Assembly (NCBI RefSeq): GCF_013041605.1
Contig: NZ_JABEQC010000003.1
Span: forward strand, 45,898 to 109,897
DNA: 64,000 bases
Reading direction: 5' to 3'
From: Vibrio plantisponsor
Lineage (GTDB): Bacteria; Pseudomonadota; Gammaproteobacteria; Enterobacterales; Vibrionaceae
Shown: one piece after another, positions 1-9,444 of the stretch
Layout of the letters: each line of letters begins with the position of its first letter
Numbering within the stretch: position 1 is the first letter of the stretch
Position numbers and translations under genes: made by a program
The notes under the pieces: generated by a model
What the model was told of the DNA's origin: nothing
Database searches by the model: none
What the model saw: the letters and a program-made list of their open reading frames with translations, nothing else

Positions 1-1139
1 GAAGCGGTCAGGGTACCGGTGATGGTGCTGTCTTCCACCACCGAGTCCACTTTCGCTTCCGCCACCGGCGCGTCGTTGGTACCGTCAATTGTCACTTCGA
101 TGGTGTGTTTGGTGCCATCGGCTGAGTACACATCAAACTTTTCGGTCAGTGTGTCACCCTCGCCCAACTGCTGCACGGCATCCAGATCGTTGTCCAACCT
201 GTAGCTCCATTGGCCTTGCTCATCAATAGTGAACTCGCCGTACTGGCCTTCAGTGTCATTTTGCGCAGTGAATCGCTCTTCGCCCGCATCATCGTCACTG
301 ATGGTTAATTTACCACCAGTGGTTAAGGCTGTATCTTCGGTCACGCTGCCGCTGTCAGTGCCATTGATCTCAGCAACATCGTTAACTGGATTGACCGTCA
401 CTGTCACCGTCGCCGAGTCAAAACCGCCTTGACCGTCACTGACGGTGTATTCGATGTTTGCTTGGCCGTTGTAATTTTCAGCAGGAGTAAATATGAGTTT
501 GCCGTCGACAATCGAGACGGCTCCTTCTTCTTCAGAAACGCTTGCAGAGATGATCGTTAGAGAGTTCCCATCGGAGTCGGTATCATTAGCCAGCACATCG
601 ATAGTTACAGCTAATGAATCTTCATCAATTGAAATAGCATCATCTTCAGCAACAGGATCGGAATTGGAGGCAGCGGATTCTCCATTCACACTTGCATTTG
701 AACGAGTAAGGTTGATTAAGGCGAGGCTTTGAGTTTGAGAAAAACCTAATGATTCAAATCCAGTTGTACTGAAATTTGTACTAGCAATAATTTCTGAACC
801 CACACGGTCAATACTTGCACTATCAGTAGGTGCGGAACCATTACTCCCACCAGCAGCAGGAGCTAATTCATCATCAAGTTGTGTAGGGTCTTGACCTTCT
901 TCTAAGGCTGCAAGTAACTGCGCAACATCATCTGTAACATCTTGAAGCTCATCGTTTTGACCAACGAGTTGAGTAGTAGCTTCGTTATTGAAACCAGCTT
1001 CATCTCCTCTTTGGATGACAACTGATCCTTCTGGCAATTTTTCGCCAATCGTCGCTATTTTTATATCGCCATTTTTGTCAATCACTATCATTTGATTTAC
1101 AGCAAGACTTGTGATTGAAAATAAAGAACCTTTTGCCAT
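1..1139 (-). CDS. LapA/Bap-like type I secreted giant adhesin, N-terminal part (cut by window edge)
   Basis: The frame stays open from the ATG at 1139 to the window edge, 379 codons. Residues 1 to about 100 look like a LapA-type retention module that plugs the outer-membrane TolC pore. A PAAG motif at residues 94-97 fits the dialanine site cut by the periplasmic protease LapG. From about residue 170 there is a cadherin/Ig-like repeat rich in Asp and Gly (DTDSDGNSL, YTVSDGQGG). A VCBS-type repeat follows (VTEDT, ISDDDAGEE, GTNDAPVAEA). Family knowledge: such proteins run to thousands of residues, pass through a type I secretion system and are held at the surface under c-di-GMP control. The divergent TolC and OmpA-like genes fit this. 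The rest of the protein, and any ABC/MFP secretion genes, lie outside the window. Confidence 0.85.
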   Translation of the reverse strand, partial: MAKGSLFSITSLAVNQMIVIDKNGDIKIATIGEKLPEGSVVIQRGDEAGFNNEATTQLVGQNDELQDVTDDVAQLLAALEEGQDPTQLDDELAPAAGGSNGSAPTDSASIDRVGSEIIASTNFSTTGFESLGFSQTQSLALINLTRSNASVNGESAASNSDPVAEDDAISIDEDSLAVTIDVLANDTDSDGNSLTIISASVSEEEGAVSIVDGKLIFTPAENYNGQANIEYTVSDGQGGFDSATVTVTVNPVNDVAEINGTDSGSVTEDTALTTGGKLTISDDDAGEERFTAQNDTEGQYGEFTIDEQGQWSYRLDNDLDAVQQLGEGDTLTEKFDVYSADGTKHTIEVTIDGTNDAPVAEAKVDSVVEDSTITGTLTA

Positions 1140-1187
1140 ATAAGCCTCAAAAATACACGTTACAAACAGTTATATGTTTAACCGTTT

Positions 1188-1212
1188 AATATTCGAGATA
1201 ACCTCGAATATT
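1188..1212. promoter_or_regulatory. Perfect inverted repeat in adhesin upstream region
   Basis: AATATTCGAG, a 5-base spacer and CTCGAATATT form a perfect 10+10 palindrome 49 bases upstream of the adhesin start. No T-tract follows, so it is more likely an operator or 5'-UTR hairpin than a terminator. Function is inferred. Confidence 0.4.
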
Positions 1213-1564
1213 TTGTGGGAAAAATCTGACTTAAGATATCATCGTTCAACCGTCTAACAAAGGCGAAAATTGCATCAAAATAACATTTTATTGACACTTC
1301 TTATTTTTACGACAAATAATTCCATGAATTAACATCACATTTCATGATAATCTTTATGTAAGGTTTTTCTTACCGTATCACATGCAGAAAATACTTATTC
1401 ATTAATGTGTTACATAAAGCATTTGTTATATCTCCACCCAAAACTATGCAAAAATCCTATATACATCACAATTTTAGTCACATTTTTGACACATCTAAGT
1501 AGTCGTCTTATCAATGAGACACCTTTTACCTTAAACTCGGTGTCCGTTGTACATGTCATTTTTG

Positions 1565-2890
1565 ATGGAGTTCATCTTGAAAGGGTTCCCAACTAAAACA
1601 CTTTTCTGCTCTTTAGTACTCGCAGGATCCGTGTCTGCACAGACACTTGAACAAGCAGTATCGCTCACTCTTGCTTCAAACCCTGAATTGAAAAGTGCGT
1701 TTAACCAATATAAAAGTCGTTTATCTGACTCAAGTGCCTCTTCTGGTGCATATTTACCTAAAATCGATCTCGATGCTGGTATTGGATACGAAGGTATCAA
1801 TCCCGCCTCTTCTACAGGTAATCCTGATACAGATATGACCCGTAAAGATGCAGCCCTAACTCTTAATCAACTTATTTGGGATGGTTCATCCACACTAAAT
1901 GATATGGATCGTACTGCTGCTGAAGCTGAATCAGACCGCTACCAGCTTCTTGCGGATGCCTCAAATAAAGCTCTGGAAGTCACGGATGTTTATCTCGAAG
2001 CGACAAAAGCTTACGAAATTCTCGTGCTTTCAGAAAAAAACCTAGCAACGCATAAAGAAATCTATCGTGATATAAAAAAACGTGCTGATTCTGGTGTAGG
2101 GTCTATCGCCGATGTAACTCAAGTTGAAGCTCGTATAGCTAAAGCAATGGGTAACTTACTCGCGGCACAAAACAATTTGTACGATACGCATACTCAATTT
2201 CGCCGTTTAGTCGGTCAAGAGCCTTTAGGTTTAACCTTTCCTCGAGCGGACAGTACTGCAATTCCTTACACTATTGATGACGCTCTGAAAAAAGCATTCG
2301 AAGAACATCCAGTCATTAAAGTGGCACAAACAGATGTAGACGCGGCTCGTTTTCAATATAAACAGTCAAAAGCGCCCTACTATCCAACTATTTCGTTGGA
2401 AGCATCTCAGCGCTGGTATGACGATGCGGGAGGTAATGAAGGCAGTGGTGATGAACTCAGTGCAATGGTGAGATTACGCTACAACATCTTCAATGGTGGT
2501 AGCGATAGTGATCAATCTGAAAGCGCCGCTTATCAACTCAATAAAGCAAAAGATTTACGCGAAAATACATTCCGTGCCGTAGAAGAAGGCTTACGTTTGT
2601 CATGGAGCGCTCTCGATCTGACGTTACAGCAAAAAGAATTTTTAGCTGACCATGTGGATTCAACTTCCCAAACCGTTGCTTCATATCGCAAACAGTATCT
2701 GATTGGTCAACGCACGCTTCTTGACTTGCTCAATACAGAAAATGAACTGTTTGAAGCCCGTAAAGACTATTTGGATGCGAAATACGCTGAGCAATATGCA
2801 AAGTATCGCGTTATGAACGCTACAGGTAATTTACTAGATGCATTGCGAGTTGATGTCGCTCCGGAATGGACAGAGAAGGTGAAATACTAA
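1565..2890 (+). CDS. TolC-family outer-membrane efflux/secretion channel
   Basis: About 440 residues, the usual length for a TolC-like trimeric outer-membrane channel of type I secretion. The signal peptide ends ...GSVSA before QTLEQAV. The mature part begins with the typical EQAVSLTLASNPELK helix and carries two internally similar halves (GAYLPKIDLDAG near the N-terminus, KAPYYPTISLEAS near residue 275). The C-terminal YLIGQRTLLDLLNTENEL is a TolC hallmark. The ATG at 1565 was chosen for convention. The TTG at 1577 has a better-placed GGAG and would give the signal peptide MKGFPTKTL, so it may be the true start. It sits divergent from the adhesin and 1 base before the OmpA-like gene, so it probably serves adhesin export. 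Confidence 0.9.
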   Translation: MEFILKGFPTKTLFCSLVLAGSVSAQTLEQAVSLTLASNPELKSAFNQYKSRLSDSSASSGAYLPKIDLDAGIGYEGINPASSTGNPDTDMTRKDAALTLNQLIWDGSSTLNDMDRTAAEAESDRYQLLADASNKALEVTDVYLEATKAYEILVLSEKNLATHKEIYRDIKKRADSGVGSIADVTQVEARIAKAMGNLLAAQNNLYDTHTQFRRLVGQEPLGLTFPRADSTAIPYTIDDALKKAFEEHPVIKVAQTDVDAARFQYKQSKAPYYPTISLEASQRWYDDAGGNEGSGDELSAMVRLRYNIFNGGSDSDQSESAAYQLNKAKDLRENTFRAVEEGLRLSWSALDLTLQQKEFLADHVDSTSQTVASYRKQYLIGQRTLLDLLNTENELFEARKDYLDAKYAEQYAKYRVMNATGNLLDALRVDVAPEWTEKVKY

Positions 2891-2891
2891 G

Positions 2892-3515
2892 ATGAAAGGC
2901 ACATTTGTTATTCTTACAGCGACCTTAAGCGCTACAATGTTCGCTTATGCTGAAGAAAATGTAGCTAGCGATGAATATGATTACATTGCTCTACCGCAGA
3001 TCAATCAAGTCGCAGATCTTGAGGATGATGATAACGATGGTGTAATCAACGCTCGAGATCTTTGCCCAGATACCCCTTCACTATCGGAAATCGATAATGA
3101 TGGATGTGGTACCTTTGTTAAAACGTCGAAGCTACAAAGTTTACACATCCTATTTGCTAATGATTCTAGTGATATTCCTCCGGTGTTTGTTAGTCAGATT
3201 CGACAAATGGCGGAATTTCTAAACACCTACCCTTCGGCTTCTATCGAGATAAAAGGTTATGCAAGTAAAGTCGGTAGCCAAGAACATAACCTCAACCTAT
3301 CTAAACGACGTTCTGAAGCAGTAGAAGCTCAATTACTACGCTACGGTGTTGAGCGCAACAGAGTGAGAATTGTTGGTTTCGGCGACACTGAACTTGCTTC
3401 TCATGATGATACACAAGTTGCTCATGCATTAAATCGTCGAGTGACAGCGACGGTGGTTGGCTACAAAGGTGCAATCGTCAAAGAGTGGAGCATATTTACG
3501 GCACTGCCTAAATAA
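2892..3515 (+). CDS. OmpA-family periplasmic/outer-membrane protein with TSP3-type repeat
   Basis: 207 residues. A signal peptide ends near AYA (about residue 20). A calcium-binding thrombospondin-3-like stretch (DDDNDGVINARDLCPDT, DNDGCG) covers about residues 45-75. An OmpA C-terminal peptidoglycan-binding domain covers about 80-190 (LHILFANDS, IEIKGYASKVG, LSKRRSEAVEAQL, NRRVTATV). It follows tolC by one base and is followed by a strong terminator, so the two form an operon. OmpA-like proteins with TSP3 repeats are common beside LapA/Bap-type adhesin secretion genes. A role in anchoring the secretion channel to the wall is inferred. Confidence 0.85.
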   Translation: MKGTFVILTATLSATMFAYAEENVASDEYDYIALPQINQVADLEDDDNDGVINARDLCPDTPSLSEIDNDGCGTFVKTSKLQSLHILFANDSSDIPPVFVSQIRQMAEFLNTYPSASIEIKGYASKVGSQEHNLNLSKRRSEAVEAQLLRYGVERNRVRIVGFGDTELASHDDTQVAHALNRRVTATVVGYKGAIVKEWSIFTALPK

Positions 3516-3529
3516 ACCTATATATCAAG

Positions 3530-3556
3530 AAAGGCGGCCGATTAGCCGCCTTTTTA
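3530..3556 (+). terminator. Rho-independent terminator after tolC-ompA
   Basis: AAAGGCGGC, a 6-base loop and GCCGCCTTT followed by more T residues. Confidence 0.9.
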
Positions 3557-3636
3557 TTGTGAGATATCCAAATCTTAATGGGAAAAAATGCCTCAAAGTG
3601 CTACCCTTCGTGCATCATTCTTAATGAGAAAATAAA

Positions 3637-3987
3637 ATGAGCAAATTAACAGCAGATGTTCAAGCTAACCTAGAACTTTTCATCAAAGAAACCCAAGAAA
3701 ACCAGTTGGTTTGGGGTTTGCGTAATGAAGAAGGTTGGTTATCTTGTGAATCAACAGAATTTGAAGAAAGTGAAGTTATGCCTTTCTGGTCTTCAAAAGA
3801 AGACGCTGAGCTGCACAATGTAGAAGAATGGGCAGACTTCGAAGTTCTAGAGATCCCACTGGATATTTTCGTTGAAGATTGGCTGATCACTCTTGATGAA
3901 GATGGTGTTCTTGTTGGCATTAACTGGAACCAAACTTTAGACGGAAAAGAACTTGAGCCTTCAGAACTGGCAAAAATGTATCTTTAA
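3637..3987 (+). CDS. DUF2750 domain protein
   Basis: 116 residues, acidic and soluble, with no signal or membrane segment. The patterns FIKETQENQLVWGLRNEEGW, PFWSSKEDAE and FVEDWLITLDEDGVLVG match the DUF2750 family as I know it, a small uncharacterised gammaproteobacterial family. It stands alone, with a terminator hairpin behind it at 4022-4046. Function unknown. Confidence 0.8.
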   Translation: MSKLTADVQANLELFIKETQENQLVWGLRNEEGWLSCESTEFEESEVMPFWSSKEDAELHNVEEWADFEVLEIPLDIFVEDWLITLDEDGVLVGINWNQTLDGKELEPSELAKMYL

Positions 3988-4021
3988 GTGAATTGGCATA
4001 GCCAATTCATGACCACTTAAG

Positions 4022-4046
4022 CAAGACGCGAATAGCGTCTTGTTTT
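4022..4046 (+). terminator. Rho-independent terminator after DUF2750 gene
   Basis: CAAGACGC, GAATA loop, GCGTCTTG then TTTT. A second perfect hairpin (GAATTGGC ATA GCCAATTC, 3990-4008) lies just upstream. Confidence 0.8.
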
Positions 4047-4107
4047 GTATTTGTAGTACGAGCTTTGGTACTATGACGACCTGTTTATTTTCAACTGGAT
4101 TGAACCC

Positions 4108-4683
4108 ATGCATTTATCTAAGCTGACACAAGAAATTTACGATCACCTATACCGCGACATCAACGAATTCCGTAGCACTTTTGACTTACCAGTAGCGGAT
4201 CCAGCAAGCTTAGATGCAAAAGCAGATACCCTTCATACCTCATTAGCCATCGAAGAACTGACCGAACTGGCTGAAGCAGATAGCAAAACTGAACAAGCGG
4301 ATGCGATTGTAGACAGCGTGTATGTGCTTATGGGTCGCCTAGTGCACCTTGGTCATCGCAATATCAATGACAACATCGCTATCAGCTACTTGATCGACCT
4401 ACTACTGAATGTTGCGGTCAATCGTGGTATTGATTTCCTTCCTTGTTGGGATGAGGTTCATAGCTCTAACATGAGCAAGGTTTGTCGAAACGAAAAAGAA
4501 TATGGCGATACGGAAGCGTTCTACGCTGAGCAAGGTATTAAACTAATGGCGGTACAAAAAGGCGATTATCTCATCGCGAAATGTGCAGAAGACTTCTTGT
4601 CTGAAAGCAAAACCATTCGCCAAGGTAAAGTCCTAAAGTCCGTTTATTACCGTCCAGCAAACCTAGAAGCTCTAACTCAATAG
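4108..4683 (+). CDS. MazG-like/all-alpha NTP pyrophosphohydrolase
   Basis: 191 residues. The metal-binding signature of all-alpha NTP-PPases is visible: EELTELAEAD at about residues 49-58, then QADAIVDSVYVLMGR at about 70-84, that is an EExxE helix followed by an (E)xxD helix. A second part (about 95-190) carries SNMSKVCRNEKEYGD, which resembles the C-terminal part of phosphoribosyl-ATP-pyrophosphohydrolase-like proteins. Likely activity is hydrolysis of a (d)NTP or related nucleotide to the monophosphate and PPi, in nucleotide-pool housecleaning. Substrate not determinable. It is a single gene with its own upstream region. Confidence 0.75.
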   Translation: MHLSKLTQEIYDHLYRDINEFRSTFDLPVADPASLDAKADTLHTSLAIEELTELAEADSKTEQADAIVDSVYVLMGRLVHLGHRNINDNIAISYLIDLLLNVAVNRGIDFLPCWDEVHSSNMSKVCRNEKEYGDTEAFYAEQGIKLMAVQKGDYLIAKCAEDFLSESKTIRQGKVLKSVYYRPANLEALTQ

Positions 4684-4735
4684 TTCTTAACTGCTTTTTC
4701 AATGCCAGTTGCCTTTAGGCTCGCGGAATCGCAGA

Positions 4736-4766
4736 TAAAAAAAGGCCACCTTGGGAGCAAGGTGGC
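4736..4766 (-). terminator. Rho-independent terminator downstream of btuD
   Basis: Read on the minus strand: GCCACCTT, 6-base loop, AAGGTGGC and a run of T. It lies about 190 bases past btuD, with nothing else coding on that strand in between. Confidence 0.75.
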
Positions 4767-4958
4767 TAATGAGACTATAAAAAGCCTAACAAGAACGAGA
4801 ATGTATCACTCTTATTAATGCTAATAGCGTGCCAACTTTTAAATAAAGATTAAACCATTGATATTTAAAGAAATTAATATTTCACTCTTAATGTAAACAA
4901 TAAGTTAGTACACAAGACCTTTTGAAACTGACCCAGATTTGTGCTCAGTGCACCAAAA

Positions 4959-5714
4959 CTAATCGAACACCAAGTATGGTTTACCATCAAGAGAGACACA
5001 TCTCACAGAAGTGTTAAACACATTACGCAAGTTCTCTTCACTTAAGACTTCTGTCGGCTCACCAATACTCTGTACGACACCTTGCTCAAGCAGCAATACT
5101 TTGTTTGCGTTCTGTAAGCTTCGGTTCAAATCGTGATTCGCCATAACAACAGCCAATCCCTCTTGTGCCATTTTCGCAATCAATTGATAAAGCATCCCTT
5201 CTTGGGCGATATCTAATGGTGCACCCGGTTCATCAAGAATAAGGAGTTGAGCATAAGGATTGATAGCAGGCCAAACTTGCAAGCAGCTACCTGCGAGTCG
5301 CACGCGTTGCCATTCGCCACCAGATAATTGATGAATAGAGCGGTGAAGTTTATCGTCAATCTTCAATATATGAGTAAACAGCTTTACCGCTTCTTTAACT
5401 TTAGAGTCATGCAGTGAACTATTAATGGGGAGAGATAACGCGAGGTATTGGAAGACATCGAGATTAAAAGCGGGCTTCTCGCTTTGAGATAGGTAAGCCC
5501 TGCGCAAGGCCAACTCACTCAAAGAGTTCTTCTTGATATCAAAATCGCCGAGGAAAACATCTCCAGCGCAGTCAATCACTCCCGCCAATGCAGAGAGAAG
5601 CGTGCTTTTACCACTGCCATTAGGACCAACAACATGAAGTATTTCCCCTGCTTGGCATTGGAATGACAAAGGCAGTAAACGCTCTTTAACGTGCAGGCTA
5701 TTAACGCGAATCAT
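4959..5714 (-). CDS. btuD: Vitamin B12 ABC transporter ATP-binding protein BtuD
   Basis: 251 residues, the normal BtuD size. Walker [10 protein letters not shown] at about residues 33-41, ABC signature LSGGEWQR at about 129-136, Walker [13 protein letters not shown] at about 153-164, and the switch His in MANHDLNR at about 193. It powers cobalamin import with the permease BtuC, whose gene overlaps its start by 14 bases. The overlap indicates translational coupling. No btuF gene is seen next to it. Confidence 0.92.
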   Translation of the reverse strand: MIRVNSLHVKERLLPLSFQCQAGEILHVVGPNGSGKSTLLSALAGVIDCAGDVFLGDFDIKKNSLSELALRRAYLSQSEKPAFNLDVFQYLALSLPINSSLHDSKVKEAVKLFTHILKIDDKLHRSIHQLSGGEWQRVRLAGSCLQVWPAINPYAQLLILDEPGAPLDIAQEGMLYQLIAKMAQEGLAVVMANHDLNRSLQNANKVLLLEQGVVQSIGEPTEVLSEENLRNVFNTSVRCVSLDGKPYLVFD

Positions 5715-6696
5715 GATTTCTTACCAGCATCCAAATAAAAATGGGTGCGCCAATAGTGGTAGTGACAACGCCTAATGGCAGCTCAGCAGAATCCAGAGCC
5801 AAGCGCGCAACAATATCAGCCAATACCATAAGAAGAGCACCACTGACAGCACTCAGAGGCAATAGCATGCGGTTTTCAGAGCCTAGTGCTAAACGCAATA
5901 AATGGGGTACCACCAAGCCAACGAAGCCTATCACGCCTCCTAGGGCAACCGCAGCGCCCACTAAAACGGATACGGCGATGATCAGTTTCCAGCGAATGCT
6001 GGCAACATCTACACCTAGCTGTTTAGCATGGGTTTCTCCAAGCATCAGTTTATCCAATACGGATCCCTGATAAAGCAACCATCCCATAACTGGCAGTGCG
6101 ATAAGAGTTAGAGTGTGTTGATACCAACTAGCACCGCCAATACTCCCCATAAGCCAATACATAAGTTGACGTAAGCTCAGTTCATCACTGAAATAAAATG
6201 CCCATGTGACGACGGAACCAGACAAGATACCCAGCGCAACACCCACCAAAAGAAGTCGGGTTGTTGTAAGCCTCATTGCGTTGGCGATAAACACCAGCAA
6301 TAAAGTAAAGATCAGAGCCCCTATAATTGCAGAAATCATAAATGCTTCAGGGCTAGAAATAGCTGGGAAGAAGAACAGCAGGATAACCATCGCTACGCTT
6401 GCACCGCCAGAGATCCCAATAATCCCCGGCTCTGCCAGAACGTTACCAAGTAACACTTGAAGAGTTGCACCGGAAACCGCTAATGCAGCGCCAATCATCA
6501 TGGCTGCAAAAAGCCTTGGCAAACGTAAATCAAACACCAAACGAGTTTCGAGAGCATCAAACGAACTGAAAGGCGAGATAAAGATTTCACCAACCATCAG
6601 ATAGGCCACGCTGGCTAATGCTAACAATGCGAGCAAAAGATAGCCTGCTCGCATCCAGCGCCGCTGCTTAAGCAGCATGAGTTGACTAAAATCCAT
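5701..6696 (-). CDS. btuC: Vitamin B12 ABC transporter permease BtuC
   Basis: 331 residues with about ten hydrophobic segments, matching the FecCD/BtuC permease family. Family motifs include [50 protein letters not shown] (coupling helix to the ATPase) and [17 protein letters not shown]. It is the first gene of the btuC-btuD pair and is separated from astE by a terminator. I looked for a cobalamin riboswitch in the 100 bases upstream and saw none. Confidence 0.92.
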   Translation of the reverse strand: MDFSQLMLLKQRRWMRAGYLLLALLALASVAYLMVGEIFISPFSSFDALETRLVFDLRLPRLFAAMMIGAALAVSGATLQVLLGNVLAEPGIIGISGGASVAMVILLFFFPAISSPEAFMISAIIGALIFTLLLVFIANAMRLTTTRLLLVGVALGILSGSVVTWAFYFSDELSLRQLMYWLMGSIGGASWYQHTLTLIALPVMGWLLYQGSVLDKLMLGETHAKQLGVDVASIRWKLIIAVSVLVGAAVALGGVIGFVGLVVPHLLRLALGSENRMLLPLSAVSGALLMVLADIVARLALDSAELPLGVVTTTIGAPIFIWMLVRNHDSR

Positions 6697-6723
6697 AGAC
6701 GTTCATGTAAAAAATAACGGTTC

Positions 6724-6759
6724 AAAAAAGAATGGCTTAACCTTACCGTTAAGCCATTC
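6724..6759 (-). terminator. Rho-independent terminator after astE
   Basis: On the minus strand: GAATGGCTTAAC, 6-base loop, GTTAAGCCATTC (perfect 12-bp stem) then TTTTTTG. It separates astE from btuC. Confidence 0.9.
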
Positions 6760-6799
6760 AAATATAAAGCTTCAATATAGAAGACCAGCAATAAACCTG

Positions 6800-7828
6800 T
6801 TAATCGTATACCGCTTGACCGTCTTCATAACGAATTTTTACTTTACACACCATAAGTGCAGCCCGTTCGCCCACCGCGGCATATCGATTCGGAAACACAA
6901 TCGCTTCCTCTTCATTCTTCGCCATCAGTGGTTTATCGCCATCATGACCAAACACTTCACCGTGCATAAAGCTCGTAAAGTTAGAAATACTATCATCAAA
7001 CAAGAAATCAAAGTCGTCATGGATGCGAACAATTGTCCGGCTAACGCGGTACATCGTAGCCTTTCTAGGCAAATGTTCAGATTGGCTTCTGGAAATCAAA
7101 TCACGTAGCGACAAATCAAATGCCGTTAGGCACTGTAAATCGTTAGAGCCGATTTCGGCGACACGACCGAGTTCAATCATCATGGCTTGTGCGGCATAGT
7201 TTTCCGCACTGTACCAACTAAAAGTACTTGCTGGCGCATTGGAGAACATCACTGCATCAATGTGACCATTCTCAACAAAATCCAAGAGTTCTTTACTGCG
7301 CACTGGATGACGAGATTTAGGGCTGATTGCAAATGAATAATGTTTTGAATCACGAAAAGCGCAATGCAGATCTAAATGCCAGCGAGACTTTACCTCACTC
7401 TCAGCATAGAAATCCTTAATTACCAGTTTAAGGTTATCTGCAATGGCTAGCTCTTTGCTTTCTTCGTGGGCTTTTTCGTCAAACAGATGATTCAAGTCTT
7501 CATCCAATGAACGCACATGCAGCTTGGTCGCTTCAGGATTCGCAATGATGAATAAACATCTTTCATTTACTGTCTGGAAACCACTCAGAATGTCATTCAC
7601 GAGTTTATCGATAAGCTCCATTGGAGCCGTTTCATCACCATGAATACCACAAGAAATAACGATGTTTTTGGTATCGTCATCGTGTTTAGCTGGCACAACT
7701 TCTAAAATACCGCGTTGAAGCAATTTGAGAGTGACGCCTGCCGGTGTAGTCACCGCTGTACACTTTACGGATTGTTCAAGATCTAGACTGTCGAAGAGAA
7801 AAGATTGGCGAAATAGAGACTTCGTCAT
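6800..7828 (-). CDS. astE: Succinylglutamate desuccinylase AstE
   Basis: 342 residues, the AstE length. Zinc-peptidase-like signatures are present: SCGIHGDETAP near residue 62 (His and Glu ligands), the substrate region EATKLHVRSLDEDLNHLF, and the third ligand in WHLDLHCAFRDS near residue 150. It catalyses the last step of the arginine succinyltransferase (AST) pathway, N-succinylglutamate to glutamate plus succinate, in the cytoplasm. It stands apart from other ast genes here. The start ATG at 7828 has AGGAG a few bases upstream. Confidence 0.92.
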   Translation of the reverse strand: MTKSLFRQSFLFDSLDLEQSVKCTAVTTPAGVTLKLLQRGILEVVPAKHDDDTKNIVISCGIHGDETAPMELIDKLVNDILSGFQTVNERCLFIIANPEATKLHVRSLDEDLNHLFDEKAHEESKELAIADNLKLVIKDFYAESEVKSRWHLDLHCAFRDSKHYSFAISPKSRHPVRSKELLDFVENGHIDAVMFSNAPASTFSWYSAENYAAQAMMIELGRVAEIGSNDLQCLTAFDLSLRDLISRSQSEHLPRKATMYRVSRTIVRIHDDFDFLFDDSISNFTSFMHGEVFGHDGDKPLMAKNEEEAIVFPNRYAAVGERAALMVCKVKIRYEDGQAVYD

Positions 7829-8092
7829 GCGCTACTCCTTTATTGCACAGCGGTATGTTAAAGAATTGAGCAAACAATTTATGTTGAAGCGATCTCACTT
7901 ATTGAGCTGAACTTCAATATAAAATGAAATATGCCTGCTGTACTTTGATAACCTGTTCGACTATTAACTGAATGACGTTGAAGGCGAATTCTATCCTAAC
8001 TGCTATTGAGACTCTATACCCTAGAAGTTCCAATTCGTTGAAACGCTTGTCTTAAATCTCAATTTTGGATTTTCTTTTATAATCACTACGTT

Positions 8093-8647
8093 TTACAACT
8101 TAGAGTTTGCTCCCTTCAGCACTTTTGCTAAACCTGCAGCGACAAAAATAACTTCAGTAGAGATCTCTCCAATCCATTGATTCATCAAACCTGCATGTTC
8201 AATAAATAGACGCGATACTTCGCCTTCCGGTGTTAGCCCCATACCGACTTCGTTGGATACCAAAGTAATATCAGCCCGGCTCTGTTTTAACACATCAATA
8301 AGATGCTTGATTACTTGGCCAATTTGTTTCGAATCGCGCATTTGACCATGATTGTAAATCACGTTATTCAACCAAAGTGTCAGACATTCCACCAGTACTA
8401 CGTCATCACTAGATAACTGCTCAAGCGTTTGTGCCAACTCGTAAGGGCTTTCATGTTCAATCCAGCCTTTTCCGCGCTGATGTTGGTGATGTTGTATTCG
8501 AGCCTCCATCTCCTCATCAAATGCGATCGCTGTCGCTACGTAGTGCAACGCTTTTGTACTATCAAAAAGCACTTTACTCTTTGCTAATTGCTCAGCGAAG
8601 CTGGACTTACCGCTTCTTGCCCCACCAAGTATCAACCGCACTGTCAC
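8093..8647 (-). CDS. cobU: Adenosylcobinamide kinase / adenosylcobinamide-phosphate guanylyltransferase
   Basis: 184 residues from the GTG at 8647, which overlaps the cobS stop as GTGA. This start gives the usual CobU length, and an upstream in-frame extension would have to be read through cobS. P-loop [16 protein letters not shown] near residues 7-22, a nucleotide-binding His-rich stretch [10 protein letters not shown] and [12 protein letters not shown] (Walker B-like). It phosphorylates adenosylcobinamide and transfers GMP to give AdoCbi-GDP, the substrate of CobS. Third gene of cobT-cobS-cobU. Confidence 0.92.
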   Translation of the reverse strand: MTVRLILGGARSGKSSFAEQLAKSKVLFDSTKALHYVATAIAFDEEMEARIQHHQHQRGKGWIEHESPYELAQTLEQLSSDDVVLVECLTLWLNNVIYNHGQMRDSKQIGQVIKHLIDVLKQSRADITLVSNEVGMGLTPEGEVSRLFIEHAGLMNQWIGEISTEVIFVAAGLAKVLKGANSKL

Positions 8648-9444
8648 CAAGCGGCTCCTAAAACGGGAAAACCATTTTGCGCAAAAACAACAACCACAAG
8701 ATAGATCATCAGTTCCATTAGCTGCTGTGCCGCGCCCAGACAATCACCAGTAAATCCTCCAAGTCGGCTGATCAACCAACGTCTGAATAGCTGACGAAAA
8801 ACAATCGCTAAAGCAATAAGAACCAGAATCAAATAACCATCTAACAATATGCAAGGTATTAGTCCTGTGACGACAACCACAGCCAATTCGTTGTAGCTCT
8901 GTTTGTGGGCTAACGGTTTACTCTTGCTGGTATCACTGTCGGACACATAAGGCGTATTGAAGATGAAGGACGACGCGACAGCGCGGCTCAAAGTGTAACC
9001 CACCAACCAAATGGGAATGAGAGAAATGATGTCGCTGGCTGCAACCAGCAACACATATTTACCCAACAGAGCCATTATTAGCGCAGTTGAACCATAAGTG
9101 CCGATCCGGCTATCTTTCATGATGCTTAAACGACGCTCTACCGTCATTCCGCCACCGACACCATCCGCCATATCGGCAAGCCCATCTTCATGGAAGGCTC
9201 CGGTCAGCATCAAGCTCAGCACCATGGTCAAAAAAATGCTGATTTCAGGTGTCAAAAGCAGATCAGCTAAAGCATAGAAGCCAGCGCAAATTGCCCCAAG
9301 AAGTATTCCAACCAACGCAAAATATCGGCCAGACTGATTCATCCTTTCACTGCTATAAGGCAAATTGGCGGGCACAGGAATTCGAGAAAAGAAACTGAGC
9401 GCCAAAAGAAACAGTTCAAACTGATATTTGAGTCTAGCCAGCAT
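8644..9444 (-). CDS. cobS: Adenosylcobinamide-GDP ribazoletransferase (cobalamin synthase)
   Basis: 266 residues, polytopic membrane protein (about six hydrophobic segments). CobS signatures: [13 protein letters not shown] near the N-terminus, [16 protein letters not shown] near residue 88 (the acidic metal-binding motif), SRIGTYGS and [14 protein letters not shown]. It joins AdoCbi-GDP with alpha-ribazole (phosphate) to make adenosylcobalamin (phosphate) at the inner membrane. Its ATG overlaps the cobT stop as TAATG and its own stop overlaps cobU as GTGA, so the three genes are coupled. Confidence 0.93.
   Translation of the reverse strand: MLARLKYQFELFLLALSFFSRIPVPANLPYSSERMNQSGRYFALVGILLGAICAGFYALADLLLTPEISIFLTMVLSLMLTGAFHEDGLADMADGVGGGMTVERRLSIMKDSRIGTYGSTALIMALLGKYVLLVAASDIISLIPIWLVGYTLSRAVASSFIFNTPYVSDSDTSKSKPLAHKQSYNELAVVVVTGLIPCILLDGYLILVLIALAIVFRQLFRRWLISRLGGFTGDCLGAAQQLMELMIYLVVVVFAQNGFPVLGAAW

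Noticed and set aside
8648..8743. N-terminal extension of cobU to an upstream start
   Set aside because: It lies wholly inside cobS in another frame. The GTG at 8647 gives the family length and GTGA coupling.
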